Origin: Cunninghamia lanceolata | Lineage: Eukaryota; Streptophyta; Pinopsida; Cupressales; Cupressaceae | Reading direction: 5' to 3' | DNA length: 64,000 nt | Assembly: GCA_027924645.1 (NCBI GenBank) | Contig: BSBN01001225.1 | Location: 15,890,001-15,954,000 of the forward strand | In this document: piece by piece, positions 46,209 through 57,116 of the stretch | How the letters are laid out: every line of letters starts with the position of its first letter | Numbering within the stretch: the stretch's first letter is position 1 | Translations under genes and position numbers: made by a program | Notes under the pieces: model-generated | What the model was told of the DNA's origin: nothing | The model's database searches: none | What the model saw: only the letters and a program-made list of their open reading frames with translations

Positions 46209-46773
46209 TCCAAATTGAAATTCAATCATACATTGTTAACAAAAATTCAAGTTAGACAATATCAACTAGAAGAAATGACAATTCCACCACCTGAACAGTG
46301 TAATTTGCTAAAAAAGTTGTTAGAATGATTTGATATTGATAATATGAGTTTCCAAGTTCCAACTAAGCTTTGTGCATAGTTGTCTTTGAGCAAGATTTTA
46401 CATTGCCTATATGTATTCCTTCATTTGAAAATCAATAGAAAATCCAAATTCAGTAACGTGTTGATGTTTAATTATCTGTATTATTTATTTTATCAATTGA
46501 ATATAAACTTTGGTTTCAACTACTAAATACACATTCAACGATTGCCAATGTTCATTGTTCTATATCCTACTATTGTTAATATGTTAAGCTAATGTTATTT
46601 ACCGTTTCAAATGTTTTATTCACATGCCATTGACATAATTAAAATATGAAATAATTAATAATATGTTAATGTATTCAATTTGATTCACAATTTCAAGGAA
46701 TACAATATAAAATATCATCAACTACAGTTTTGAAATATAATTCATGAAATGCAGTATAAATACCTAAAAACTG
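46209..46773. other. Intergenic DNA between two convergent genes
   Basis: AT-rich with no frame worth noting. The first 230 bases still look coding-like in the plus frame with stops (about 46210-46450), and may be the decayed end of the upstream gene. The rest would hold the 3' ends of both transcripts. Confidence 0.5.
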
Positions 46774-48132
46774 CTAATTCACTTCCATTTCCCAAATCGA
46801 GTCAGGGTCCTCAAATTGACGTTCAAATAAAGAAAAAGAGTCGTCTTGATTCTGAGTCTCGTCTTCATTTTCTTCATCTTGATTCTAAGTCTCAAAGTCA
46901 AATTTATCAGTCATTGTGTCACTGTCATTTGTCCCACCACCACCAGTGTTTGAACTTGAAGTGTTGCAGAACCCTCTTCTTTTGCATATGGACTTGTAGA
47001 TTGTAAGTGCCCTTTCATAAGGAAATTTTTTGACATTATACACACTTCCTAACACCCTCAAGCAATTTTCCAAATTCTTGTCTAGTTTGTTTCTTATCTT
47101 TGATTTCCAAAACCCCAATGCATTGAAAACTCTCTCATCTTCCACCAAACCCAATATCATTGTTTGACATAAATCAGCAAGTTTGAAATATTCTGGTATC
47201 GAATCATGCAATATTTCACTCTGACCCAAGTTTTTCTAGGCCTTTTTTATTGATCCCACTTCGAAGGGATTCTCCATGGCATTAAACTGGTCTATCATAC
47301 TTCTTGCAAACCGACTACATTGTTCTTCAAGCAAGTATTTCCATCTATAATTCCTTCTATTTTCTGTCCATTGCATTCTGCACTTTTTGAAAAGTATGCA
47401 GTCAAGGTAGTTACTTTTTGATGAAAAACGCTTGGGCTATCTTGGTGGCCTTGAGCCCAAAATTGAGGATACACAATAGACATGGCATCAAGTATTTCTT
47501 CTCGAGGGAATCGATTATAAATCTCTGTTGAAAGATTGCTTGCCATTTCCTTCAAATTACTATTGACAAATTCAATAATGCCATCAAAATCTTCCTTTCT
47601 AACAGGTACTTCTCTGATAGAGCGCCTGGCCATCTTACAATGGTGCATTGGTATCTCAAATCCACATACAAAGGCACATAACTCCCCGCTTGCATTAAAC
47701 TGTAAATAATTTTTAGGATGATTCAAATCTGTAATTATCTGCCACCTAAAAGAAATTGGGCTTTGAGAAGTTAGATCTAGATATAGATTATCGAGGGCCA
47801 TGCATGTCATTCTACGTAGTTTGGTATACTCATAGATATACATAGTTCTGTCTTGGGCTTTCTTCATAAGATTGTTCATTTCATCCAGCATGGGGAGAAG
47901 ACTAGCTAAAGTTAAGAGTGTCTCTATATCGCTTAACCTATGTAAGAGGTTAGGAGCTTTGTCTACTGTGTTGTGATGCTCGTACATTATTCCAATCAAG
48001 GATGGATATTCTAAAAGAACTCGTTACGCTGGTCCATGCAAGGAGATCCATTTGGTATCAACATCCTTTAGAAGCTTGTTTCTTGCTGTTATTCCCTCAG
48101 CAAAATTTTGAAATTCTGCAAAACATTTGGGA
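46774..48132 (-). pseudogene. hAT-like (DUF4371 type) transposase, C-terminal part
   Basis: It continues the gene whose N-terminal part lies at 60757-62368; a chromovirus with a cttcg duplication separates them. The reading begins KCFAEFQNFAEGITARNKLL (shown in part), then VDTKWISLHGPA, and includes MIGIMYEHHN at 47999. The C-terminal dimerisation-like part has LVEDERVFNALGFWKSKIRN (about 47150), followed by an S-, G- and N-rich end and an acidic tail with two QNQD-type repeats to the stop at 46774. Defects are a TAA at 48024, a frameshift near 47320 and TAG stops at 47240 (approximate) and 46885. It acts on DNA ends in intact relatives. Confidence 0.75.
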
Positions 48133-48137
48133 CTTCG

Positions 48138-51100
48138 TGTAACATCCAAAACCGAAAAGACAAGAAAAAAAAAAAACTAAGGTTTTTGCAACGGTAATTT
48201 TTTTTTTTTTTAACTAGTAATCAATTACAAAAGTAACTCATCTATAAACCAATACAACATTTTTCATGTTAACATAAACATGTTCTCATTTTCATAAAGC
48301 TGAAAGAAATGATATACACTATACACTTTGTTTTCTAACAAATGAAATGTTCTTGAAACAACAAATATTGGAAACATACCTTTATCATGCATCTCGATTG
48401 TCGACCCATCACATTCAAGACTCGGCATTCCTCAGTATTTGGAAGAGAAAGTATCTTCAAGGAGCTTAACCTCCAACCACAGACCGTCGGTCTCCCGCAC
48501 TCCTTCCTAACCGGAAGTGGCCCTACCCTACTCAAGAGGATAGACTTAGGATAACCATCGGTGTTTGCCATCTGAGCTCTGGTGTTGTAACCTACGTGTC
48601 TTGTTATCGCGCAGATCCCTAGATACCCTCTAGACATGCACGACACTCCACAAGAAACACCATCCAGTTACGGTGAACGTTCGATGCACTCGAGGACAGT
48701 ACATCACCTTGGCCAAAGGATTTGTTTTTAAATTAGTGTTCTAAGATGCATGAACTTGGTTCACCCACCCTACTCGACTTGAACTGGTCGAAATCCTATA
48801 GTTTCCTATTTGTATATTTTGAACTAATTTACGACCTTGATGACTTCAAGGCTTTAGGATATCCTCCTATAGTAGCGCATGGTGCAACTTCTACTCTGAT
48901 CTCAAGTTCAGAGTTTCACAATCCCTTTTTATGTAAAAACAATGCTTATAAGTGCCCACTCCTAAGTGGTTTCATATTTGCTTCAATACAATATGGTTTA
49001 CAAGGTAAAACGGTTTTAGTACCGTCGCTTACATCGTGAACTCGATTCCAATGCGGGTTTTAACTCCAAAAGTTCATCTCAGAACCTTGACGTTTTCCTA
49101 ATCATTTCTAGTACTATAACTTCCTACTCTACTTTCCGTGTCATTAGTTCCGCATTATTCCTCAAGATGAGAGTCGCAAATGAAATATAAATGGTTTTGG
49201 AATATATCTTATATTAATAGAGAAGACCAACGCATGGTCGACCTTTAACAAAAGAAGTAAGACAAAAAGGTCACAAGCTAGTTACAACGATCTCCTCAGT
49301 TGCCAATCACGTTAGTGTTTACGTCCCAAACATGTTTTAAATCCAAAGTTTTTAACTCCCTCACACTTGCACATAGAGTAATGTGCTTTCTCAGTATGGA
49401 ACTATCATTTCAATTGCACCAAGGCAGATTTGAATTGGTAATACAGTCTTATAGGGATTTAAAATCTTAAATGTAATGGACTTCTTTAAATCAATGCCGA
49501 AACATTGCTACCCATGACTAAATAAAAACTCTTGGTTCTATATGGGACACGATTTACATCATAATACGTGGAGATTCCTAACTACTACGACTCCATAGTT
49601 GGATGTAATACACAATTTACACTCCTCTAGAAGACTTAAACCCAGAAACTATCTAGAACAAGATTACTTCATTCATTTAGAACCCTTATTGAAACTAACC
49701 TTGTCATCTCTGAAATCAGAAGAAGGTTTATAACATAATCACCGTCGACAGAAATCCTAAGCAGTAGGCAAAAGTTTTCTTTTTGTTTTTCATCATATAT
49801 AAATAATGTTTAACCAAACTACAATACCATTTACCCGCAGGGATTGCCACGACAAAACAGAAGTGACTTGCTGCACTAAGCCGCAGGGTATCTATCATTA
49901 ATAATATCATTGTAAACTAAATCTTCTAGCTCAAACTGAGCTCCCATCATCAAAAGATATTCGGTCTTCTACAGTCTTATTAAAAAGGAATCAAGATCAT
50001 AATATATTTCATCATTATTTTCAGACTCAAATAATCAAAACTGATTCAAATAGATGATATTATGGGTTGTGCATCAACCAGTTTTACGTTTTCTCCATTT
50101 AATGATTATCATTCCACTACCCAAGTGACAAAAGAATTGACATCGATTTCAAACTATGCAAATACAAAATGCAGTCCAAAAGGAGGAAACGGAAACCTGA
50201 CTAAATCCCTGTGGATTTCCCACGTACTCCTCTGCTTCCCCGTTCCTTCACAACCCACGACCACAGCTTTGCTCCTCTGCTTCCCGTTCCTTCACAACCC
50301 ACGACCACAGCTTTACTCCTGCACTCAAATGTTCTTGCTTCTTTCCCTTCTCCACGCTGCACACCTTCTGAATAATCCCTTCCACCTTCTCCCGTCCAGT
50401 TTTGATTCCCCTATTCTACTCCAACGACCTCCGAACTCACTCCCACACTCCTCCACGTCGGAGTGACTCTCTTTACTCCCCCACTACTGCTCCCAACTTC
50501 GTCTCCCTATTCCACAATGCAAGAGCCACCCTTCAACTGCTATATTCGCTGCCTTAATCCCACCGCCGGCTTAGTTTAACACCGTGCCGTCTAAAGCTCC
50601 ATGAACTGAGGCATCTTACCTCACTTGCCAACCGTGACCGATACCTTTTTGCCCCACCATCATGATGGAGCCTCCGTATTCAATCTGCGGTTACTCTTAT
50701 CACAACCACCAATACATGCCTAATCTAATGGAGGTTGTTTTAACTAAAAAGAATACTTGACCACTTTAAACACAACGACCACCAACTAGATGGAGATTCA
50801 AAAAGGGTGACGCGACAAAACAACTTTGCCATACCTCCACATGAAAGACTTCTAACCTTTGACGATAGCAACCTATCAAGGCTAGCGGAGTAAAATTCAC
50901 ACAAGGTGATATCCAATAGTTACCAAAAGATGACTCCAAGGTTGACAAAAAGGTAAAGAATCTAAATTGACTAAAAAGATTACGGAGTATTCTTCCATAT
51001 GACAACAGGAACAAAAGAAGCATAAATCAACTTCCCATTCGACTTCCGTCGATTTACCTAAAGGAAAAATAATTCACAACACAAGACTAACGCGGTTTGC

Positions 51101-51779
51101 CGACAATCACGACGGATTGGTCGTAACGAAATCGCAAGGTTTCTACATCGTTTTAATGTGCAAACGACTTCTCGCATCCTTCAACTACGAGGAGTGATCT
51201 ACGATCTGACACAATTAGATTCATTAATCACTTATAAACGATAAAATAATGGTCAACAAAATCGACTCACTCAAGTGGACTTACGACAACATCGTCGATT
51301 CCAAGATTCTATATGACGACTTTCAACCAGGATATTCTACTTTATCCTCTAACGTCGACATCTAGTCAACTAACCCAACCGACAAACAAGACTTACTTGT
51401 TGGTTCCAAGGTTTATCTATCAGTTTGGCGATCTCAGTAACAACCACCCATGGTTAATTTCCAGAGTCTATACTCCCTCTCGAAGATACTTTCTCTTCCC
51501 GTCGAACACGGTCCACCTGTTCCTGCATCGACAGACTCGCATACAATTTTGTGGTCAAAGCATCTATGATCCAAATATAATATATTCAAACATCATTGCA
51601 TTTAATATAAATACATTTAGTCTACATATCACCTTGATCACAATCGTTAGATTCCACAATTTCATATAACAAGTTTATAAAATAAATTATCAGTTTCCAT
51701 GTCGTTCACAACACATTAAATTACTAAAATTTGCAAGAAAATAAATAACATAATTGTTTCCAAAAAGAGGGATGTAACA
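48138..51779 (-). repeat. 3' LTR of the chromovirus
   Basis: It begins tgtaacatcc and ends ggatgtaaca on the plus strand, so the ends are short inverted repeats TG...CA. It matches 57117-60756 over its length. Open frames shared by both copies (48335-48646, 48746-49039, 50062-50466, 51313-51669) lack recognisable domains and change between copies without sign of constraint. Confidence 0.95.
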
Positions 51780-51793
51780 TATCCTTCCCCTTT
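51780..51793 (-). other. Polypurine tract of the chromovirus
   Basis: Minus strand AAAGGGGAAGGATA directly before the 3' LTR. It would prime plus-strand synthesis. Confidence 0.85.
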
Positions 51794-51856
51794 AAAAAAT
51801 CATCGTCCCCGATGATTAAGTTTATCAAGCAAAATCTTAAACTTAAAACAAACTTT

Positions 51857-52066
51857 CTATAATGCAACATTAATGTCTTTAAAAAGTTTTGGAAATCTTT
51901 GGTAAATATCTTTGTAATCTTCCCAACTGGCGCTATCCTCGCCATATTGGTCCCACTGTATTTTGCATTGCAAAACTTCTCGATTACGTAAACGAAGTTT
52001 ACGCATTTCGAGCACCTTGAGTGGCTCGATCACAACCACCCTGGGTTCTTGCATCTGTAAGGAATT
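51857..52066 (-). pseudogene. Chromodomain end of pol
   Basis: After a TAG at 52067 the same frame reads VVVIEPLKVLEMRKLRLRNR (shown in part), then VLQCKIQWDQYGEDSASWED and FPKLF before the closing stop at 51857. The Q-W and S-W-E-D words are those of the chromodomain found at the integrase end of chromoviruses, which directs insertion to marked chromatin. The domain appears intact apart from the preceding stop. Confidence 0.85.
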
Positions 52067-53250
52067 CTAGTTAAGGATGTGGTTATTACCTACAAAATAT
52101 TTCTTTAAATACGAAACATGAAAAACATTATGCATCTTAGACAAGGCTGGAGGTAGAGCAACTTTGTAGGCAACCGGATTGATAATCTCAAGAACTTCGA
52201 AAGGTCCGACATAACGAGGAGCCAATTTCGAAGATTTACCAAACTTTATAGAACTCTTTTGGGGTTTCACTCGCAAAAGCACCTTCTCGCCAACAGAGAA
52301 GTGCCTAGGCACTCGCTTGCGATCTGCATAACTCTTTTGCCTGTCATTGGCTTCTGCCAACCCCTTCCTAATCACTTTAACTTTTTCTTCCATATCAGCA
52401 AGCATTTCAGGTCCAATGCTTATCCTATCTTCCAGCTTATCCCAGCTTATAGGAGTTCTGCATTTCCTTCCATATAATGCTTCAAATGGTGCCATCTTAA
52501 TGGCAGAATGATAGGAGTTGTTATAGGCAAATTCGACAAGAGGTAGATACTCCTCCCATCTGTATTGCTGATCCATGCAATACATTCTCAAAAGGTCTTC
52601 TAATACCTGATTCACTCTTTCTGTCTGTCCATCAGTTTCGGGATGATAAGCAGTACTTACATTCAGTTTAGTCCCTAATGCAGAAAATAAGGTTTGCCAA
52701 AACCGTGAAGTTATCTGAGCATCTCTATCAGATATTATCTTTTCAGGTACCCCATGCAATCTGAAAATCTCTTGCACAAATTTTCGGGCCAAAAGATGTG
52801 CTCCATCTGTCAAGTTTCCCGGTATGAAGTGTGCAACCTTGGTTAGTTTATCCACAACAACCAATATTGCATCATGCCTACTCTTAGACATTGGTAATCC
52901 CTAGACAAAATCCATACTGATCACTTGCCATTTCCATTCCGGAATATCATGTGGGTACAACAACCCAGTAGGATGTTGGTGTTCTGCCTTAACTCTCTGG
53001 CACTCCAAACAACTAGCTACAAACTTTGCAGCATCACTTTTCATTCCCTTCCAGAAATATAACGGTTTGACATCCGCTAACAGTTTTGTTACACCAGGGT
53101 GTCCAGAGTAAGGAGCACAGTGAACTTCCTTCCACACAAGGTTTCTAAGTTCTACTGAATCTGGGACATAAATTCTTTCCTTGAATCTTAGCAATCCATT
53201 GGATTCAAAACTGAATCCGTCATATCTTGGGTCCTTCGGGTTTAGATGCA
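52067..53250 (-). pseudogene. Chromovirus integrase
   Basis: The N-terminal zinc-binding part is visible (ASCLECQRVKAEHQHPTGLL, about 53010; the preceding HPGVTKLL carries an H). The rve core has D in VVVDKLTKVAHF (about 52850), D in IISDRDAQI (about 52735) and E in DGQTERVNQ (about 52630). The C-terminal part with RYVGPFEVLEIINPVAYKVA (about 52220) ends at the chromodomain. One TAG lies at 52901, where Q is expected (MDFV-GLP). Confidence 0.95.
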
Positions 53251-53259
53251 GAGCCTGTT

Positions 53260-54870
53260 TCACTTGTTCATAATACTCATCTCCAGATAAGTTTTGCAAT
53301 ACTAAGTCTTTAAAGTTAGCATGTATGGAGATTATAGAGGCTATGTGCCTTCTTCTACTTAAGGCATCTGCTACTCGATTTTCCTTGCCCTTGATATAAG
53401 AAATTTCAAAATCATAATCTGCTATTAATTCCAACCACCTCCTTTGCCTTGCATTGAGATTAGGTTGTGTGAATATGTAGCGTAAGCTTTGATGATCAGA
53501 TTTTAAAATAAAAGTCCTTCCCAACAAATAATGTCGCCACATTTGTAGGGCATGAACCACCACTGCCATCTCAAGGTCATGAGGAGCGTAGTTCTATTCA
53601 TAATTTTTCAGCTTCCTTGACTCATAGGCTACTACTCTGCCATCTTGCATAAGCACACCTCCCAATCCTTCTCCCGAGGCATCAGTGATAACCTCAAACT
53701 CTCCCTCTGGATCAGGAACTTTTAGAATTGGAGCGGTTGTTAATTTTTCTTTCAACAAATCAAAAGCCTTTTGACATTCATCCGTCCACACAAACCTTTT
53801 TCCTTTTCTCTGTAAAGAGGTAATAGGACTAGCAATGCTTGAGAAATTCAACACAAATTTCCTGTAATACCCTGCCAATCCCATGAAACTTCGTACCTCT
53901 GACACATTGGTAGGTTCAGGCCATTCCATAATAGCTTTTATTTTGGCCGGATCAACTGATATCCCATCGGCTGATATTATGTGCCCTAAATACTGTACCT
54001 CTTTCTGAAAGAAAGTGCACTTGGAAAGTTTCGCATACAGTTTATGTTCTCTTAATCATTGCAACACTATTTGAAGATGTCGTGCATGCTCCTCTTCATC
54101 CTTGGAATAGATCAGAATATCATCAATGAAGACTAGTACAAACTTATCTAGACAATCTCTGAATACACTATTCATGAGATTCATGAATGCAGCAGGTGCG
54201 TTGGTCAATCCAAACGGTAGCACCGTAAACTCATAATGACCATACCTCGTTCTAAAAGCTGTTTTGGGAATGTCTTCATCTTTCAACCTTAATTGATGGT
54301 ATCCAGATCTCAGATCTATCTTGGAAAAGACTGATGCACCACGCATTTGGTCAAATAGATCATCAATTCGTGGCAAGGGATACTTGTTCTTTATAGTTGC
54401 CTTGTTAAGCATCCTATAGTCTATACACAGCCTGAGAGTTCCATCTTTCTTTTTGACAAAGATAACCAGGGCTCCCCATGGTGATACACTTGGTCTAATC
54501 AAATTCTTAGACAAAAGCTCCTGCAATTGAGCTTTTAATTCCATAAGTTCAGTGGTAGTCATACGATACGGAGCTTTAGAGATTGGCTCCGATCCTGGTT
54601 TAATGTTTATACCAAAGTCAAATGTTCTCTTCGGAGGCAAGCCAAGTAACTCCTCGGGAAATACGTCTCTGAAGTTGCACAGAAATGGATATCTTTCCTC
54701 AAAAGATTGCTTCTCCGAGGTTTCCTCTACTAGGTCCATCTTAACTGCAAAAAGTTGACACCCCTTTCGCCTAGCCCGCTTTAATTGTTTTGATGAAATG
54801 GATCTAACCCTTATTTCCCTTTGAATTCCTTGGAGATTCACTGTTCTGCCCGTCTCATCTAGACACTCAA
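53260..54870 (-). pseudogene. Chromovirus reverse transcriptase and RNase H
   Basis: RT blocks: [19 protein letters not shown] (about 54560), [51 protein letters not shown] and the catalytic [13 protein letters not shown] (about 54130). RNase [11 protein letters not shown] (about 53880), [11 protein letters not shown] (first D), the HDLEMAVVVHAL block (E, about 53575) and VADALSRRR (about 53355). Stops are TGA at 54056 and TAG at 53594. All catalytic residues are still present. Confidence 0.97.
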
Positions 54871-54879
54871 TGGTTTTAT

Positions 54880-55250
54880 GAAAACAATCAACCTTGGCTC
54901 GATGTTTCCACAACCAGTTCATTCCTAGGATGACATCGTAGGACCCTAAAGGCGCTACGTACAAGTTTGCCTCAGTGGTGAAGTTAGAAACATCAATCCT
55001 AGCTTCGAACAAACACTACTCTACCTGAGCCTTTGAGTTATTTGCATACTCTACTGTCCAAGGTTTTGACATAAAGCCAACTTTTCTAGAAAATTTACTT
55101 AGAACTCTAGATGACACAAAATTTTCTGTTGCACCAGTATCAAATAGAATAGAAACAGGAACTCCAAATAAGGTACCTGTCATCTCAATAGGAGTGATCT
55201 GATACTCCGCTTGCCGATTGTCAAGAGCGGCATGAATCCTTTGCTGAAAG
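54880..55250 (-). pseudogene. Chromovirus aspartic protease
   Basis: VSILFDTGATENFVSSRVL at about 55150 carries the DTGA active site, and [18 protein letters not shown] follows at about 54960-54910. A TAG at 55016 separates the two. The domain is otherwise in frame with gag and RT. Confidence 0.95.
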
Positions 55251-56383
55251 GTTTCCTGTTGTGAAGGAAGCTCCGTGTTCCTAGGTCTCCCATTCGGCTT
55301 CTTGTTGGGGCAATGGTTGGCATAATGATCACCTCTACACGAAAAACATCCTCCTATAGGTCCTCGCTTCTCAGATGGCCTACTTGCAGAATCACCATTC
55401 TTCTTAAAATTTGCATTTCTCTTAAAATCTTCGCCTCTGCGCTCATTACCAAATCCTCCTTGATTCTTTCGATTTCCCTTTTCAAACCTCCTGTTTCCGA
55501 ATCCCTTCTCATTTTTCCTTTTAAAAGACTGATCATTGAAGTTCTTATCAAACTTCTTGCGTTTCTTGTCACGGTAAGCTGAGATAGATTTAATCTTCTG
55601 CTCCTGTTTAATGGCTTTTTCATAAACTTGATCCATTGTGCTTGGACCATGCACCTCCACCTCACCACCGATCTGAGGATTGAGTCCCATGATGAACTTT
55701 CTGATTCAGAACCTTTCATCCTTTTGATATTGGGGTACATACTTTAGTAGCCTAGTGAATTTTTCTGCGTACTCGACTACAGATAGTTCACCTTGCCTGA
55801 GGTTTTGAAAATCCATTAGCTTCTGATCAAAATACAACTGTGGTAACCACCATTTTCGGAATAATTCCACGAACTCATCCCACGTCACCTTTAAGGGACT
55901 TAGTTCCAACTCCATTTTCTTATTCATCCACCAAGTGGACGCTTCCCCAGACAGCTGATAAGCTCCCCACATGGCTTTAGTAATCTCAGAGTAGTTTCTG
56001 ATCTCAAAATATTTCTCCATTTCAGTCAACCAGGCTTCAGCTGCATCTCCAGTTTTCGTTCCATCGAACTTTGGAGGGTTAACCTTCTTCATATCCTTAG
56101 ATAACTCTAATGCAAGTTTATCCTTGGTTCTTCTTTGGGCTTCACTATCATCAGGATGTTCACTTGACGTGCCATCTTCCCAATGCTTACTCTTGCTTGT
56201 GTAATGTGAGTTCTCATTTCCACCCTCTGTGTTGCCAGTTACGTCTATTTTCTTCTCTAGTTTGTTCAACCTTTCCTTGGTTTCATTGAGCATGTTGAGG
56301 ATCCTATCTAACTTGTCAGTGGAGTTTTCCTGAGAGTTCTGACCTTCCCGATCCTCCCCCTCATTAAACCCTGATTGGTCCAT
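55251..56383 (-). pseudogene. Chromovirus gag with zinc knuckle
   Basis: The ATG at 56383 (MDQSGFNEGEDREG) starts a coiled-coil-like N-terminal part (DKLDRILNMLNETKERLNKL). The retrotransposon gag domain has KVNPPKFDGTKTGDAAEAWL (about 56090), ASTWWMNKKMELE and FVELFRKWWLPQLYFDQK. A basic K-, R-, F- and N-rich part leads to a CCHC knuckle, CFSCRGDHYANHC (about 55350-55310). One TGA lies at 55706. The protein would form the particle and bind RNA. Confidence 0.95.
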
Positions 56384-56567
56384 GCTAATGAAATTTCACA
56401 CCTGTTTAAACATATACTAATTAGTTTTACGCTTATTGTATTAAACATCATCAAAAGAACACAACAATAGATCATATTCATAATTGTTCTCAAACCAAAA
56501 TTTTTGTCTTTATTTATTTTGCAAAATTTGTTTCCCATATCATCAGAGATAGACAAATCTCATGTTT

Positions 56568-57044
56568 CTACATAGTGTTATCTAGTGGAGTGTATCCTTC
56601 GGATTCATTGTCCGACACATAATCATGAGGTGTATACCCCTCAGACTCACTATCAGAAGATAACTCAATAATCTCAGCTCTAGGTATTACACGTGGATCT
56701 CTAGTGATCATGGGTATACTACTAGGTACAATCTCAGGTACCCTAACAGGTACACTATCAGTTTCAATCCAGGAGCAACGGTTGATCATGGTTCGAACCG
56801 CCATCGCTGCTCCCTCTAGGAGTTCTCTCCTCACTCGCTTAAGTCGTGACATGGCATTGGCTAAGGTTTCCACATCATCAAGCCAAATGTCGTTCTCGTC
56901 ATTGGTTTTCTCTATGGTCTTGACCATCGCAAGTCGTTTCTGCTTAGCTTGCAGATAACGCTTCTTACCCGCGAAGGATTTTCTTGCGGTTTTCTTGGTG
57001 TATACCATCCTGGCACAATAAACCAAATCATTAGCTACTTGCAT
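56568..57044 (-). CDS. Accessory ORF between PBS and gag, 158 aa, unknown
   Basis: This frame is open from an ATG 53 bases after the PBS to a stop 185 bases before gag, in a different frame from gag. Unlike gag-pol it has no stop. Residues 1-45 are basic (YTKKTARKSFAGKKRYLQAK, then QKRLAM), which could bind nucleic acid or act as a nuclear signal. Residues 55-95 look helical. The C-terminus has IIELSSDSESEGYTPHDY, in which IIEL followed by serines and acids resembles a SUMO-interacting motif. SDNESEGYTPLD follows as a second, imperfect copy. I know no standard chromovirus gene at this place. It may be a leader ORF encoding a host-interaction protein, or a chance frame, though its length and charge pattern argue against chance. 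Confidence 0.6.
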   Translation of the reverse strand: MQVANDLVYCARMVYTKKTARKSFAGKKRYLQAKQKRLAMVKTIEKTNDENDIWLDDVETLANAMSRLKRVRRELLEGAAMAVRTMINRCSWIETDSVPVRVPEIVPSSIPMITRDPRVIPRAEIIELSSDSESEGYTPHDYVSDNESEGYTPLDNTM

Positions 57045-57096
57045 AATGATGATTTCCTAATCAGGTTAATGGACTCATCAGCCCTAGTGTTGAACC

Positions 57097-57114
57097 TGGT
57101 TGGCTCTGATACCA
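57097..57114 (-). other. Primer binding site, initiator-Met type
   Basis: On the minus strand TGGTATCAGAGCCAACCA lies two bases after the 5' LTR end. It matches the 3' end of plant initiator methionine tRNA, as in most chromoviruses. Confidence 0.95.
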
Positions 57115-57116
57115 CA

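Noticed and set aside
48335..49039. ORFs inside the chromovirus LTRs (also at 57312-58016 and 50062-50466)
   Set aside because: They appear in both LTRs only because the LTRs are duplicates; no domain, no coding-type substitution pattern seen.
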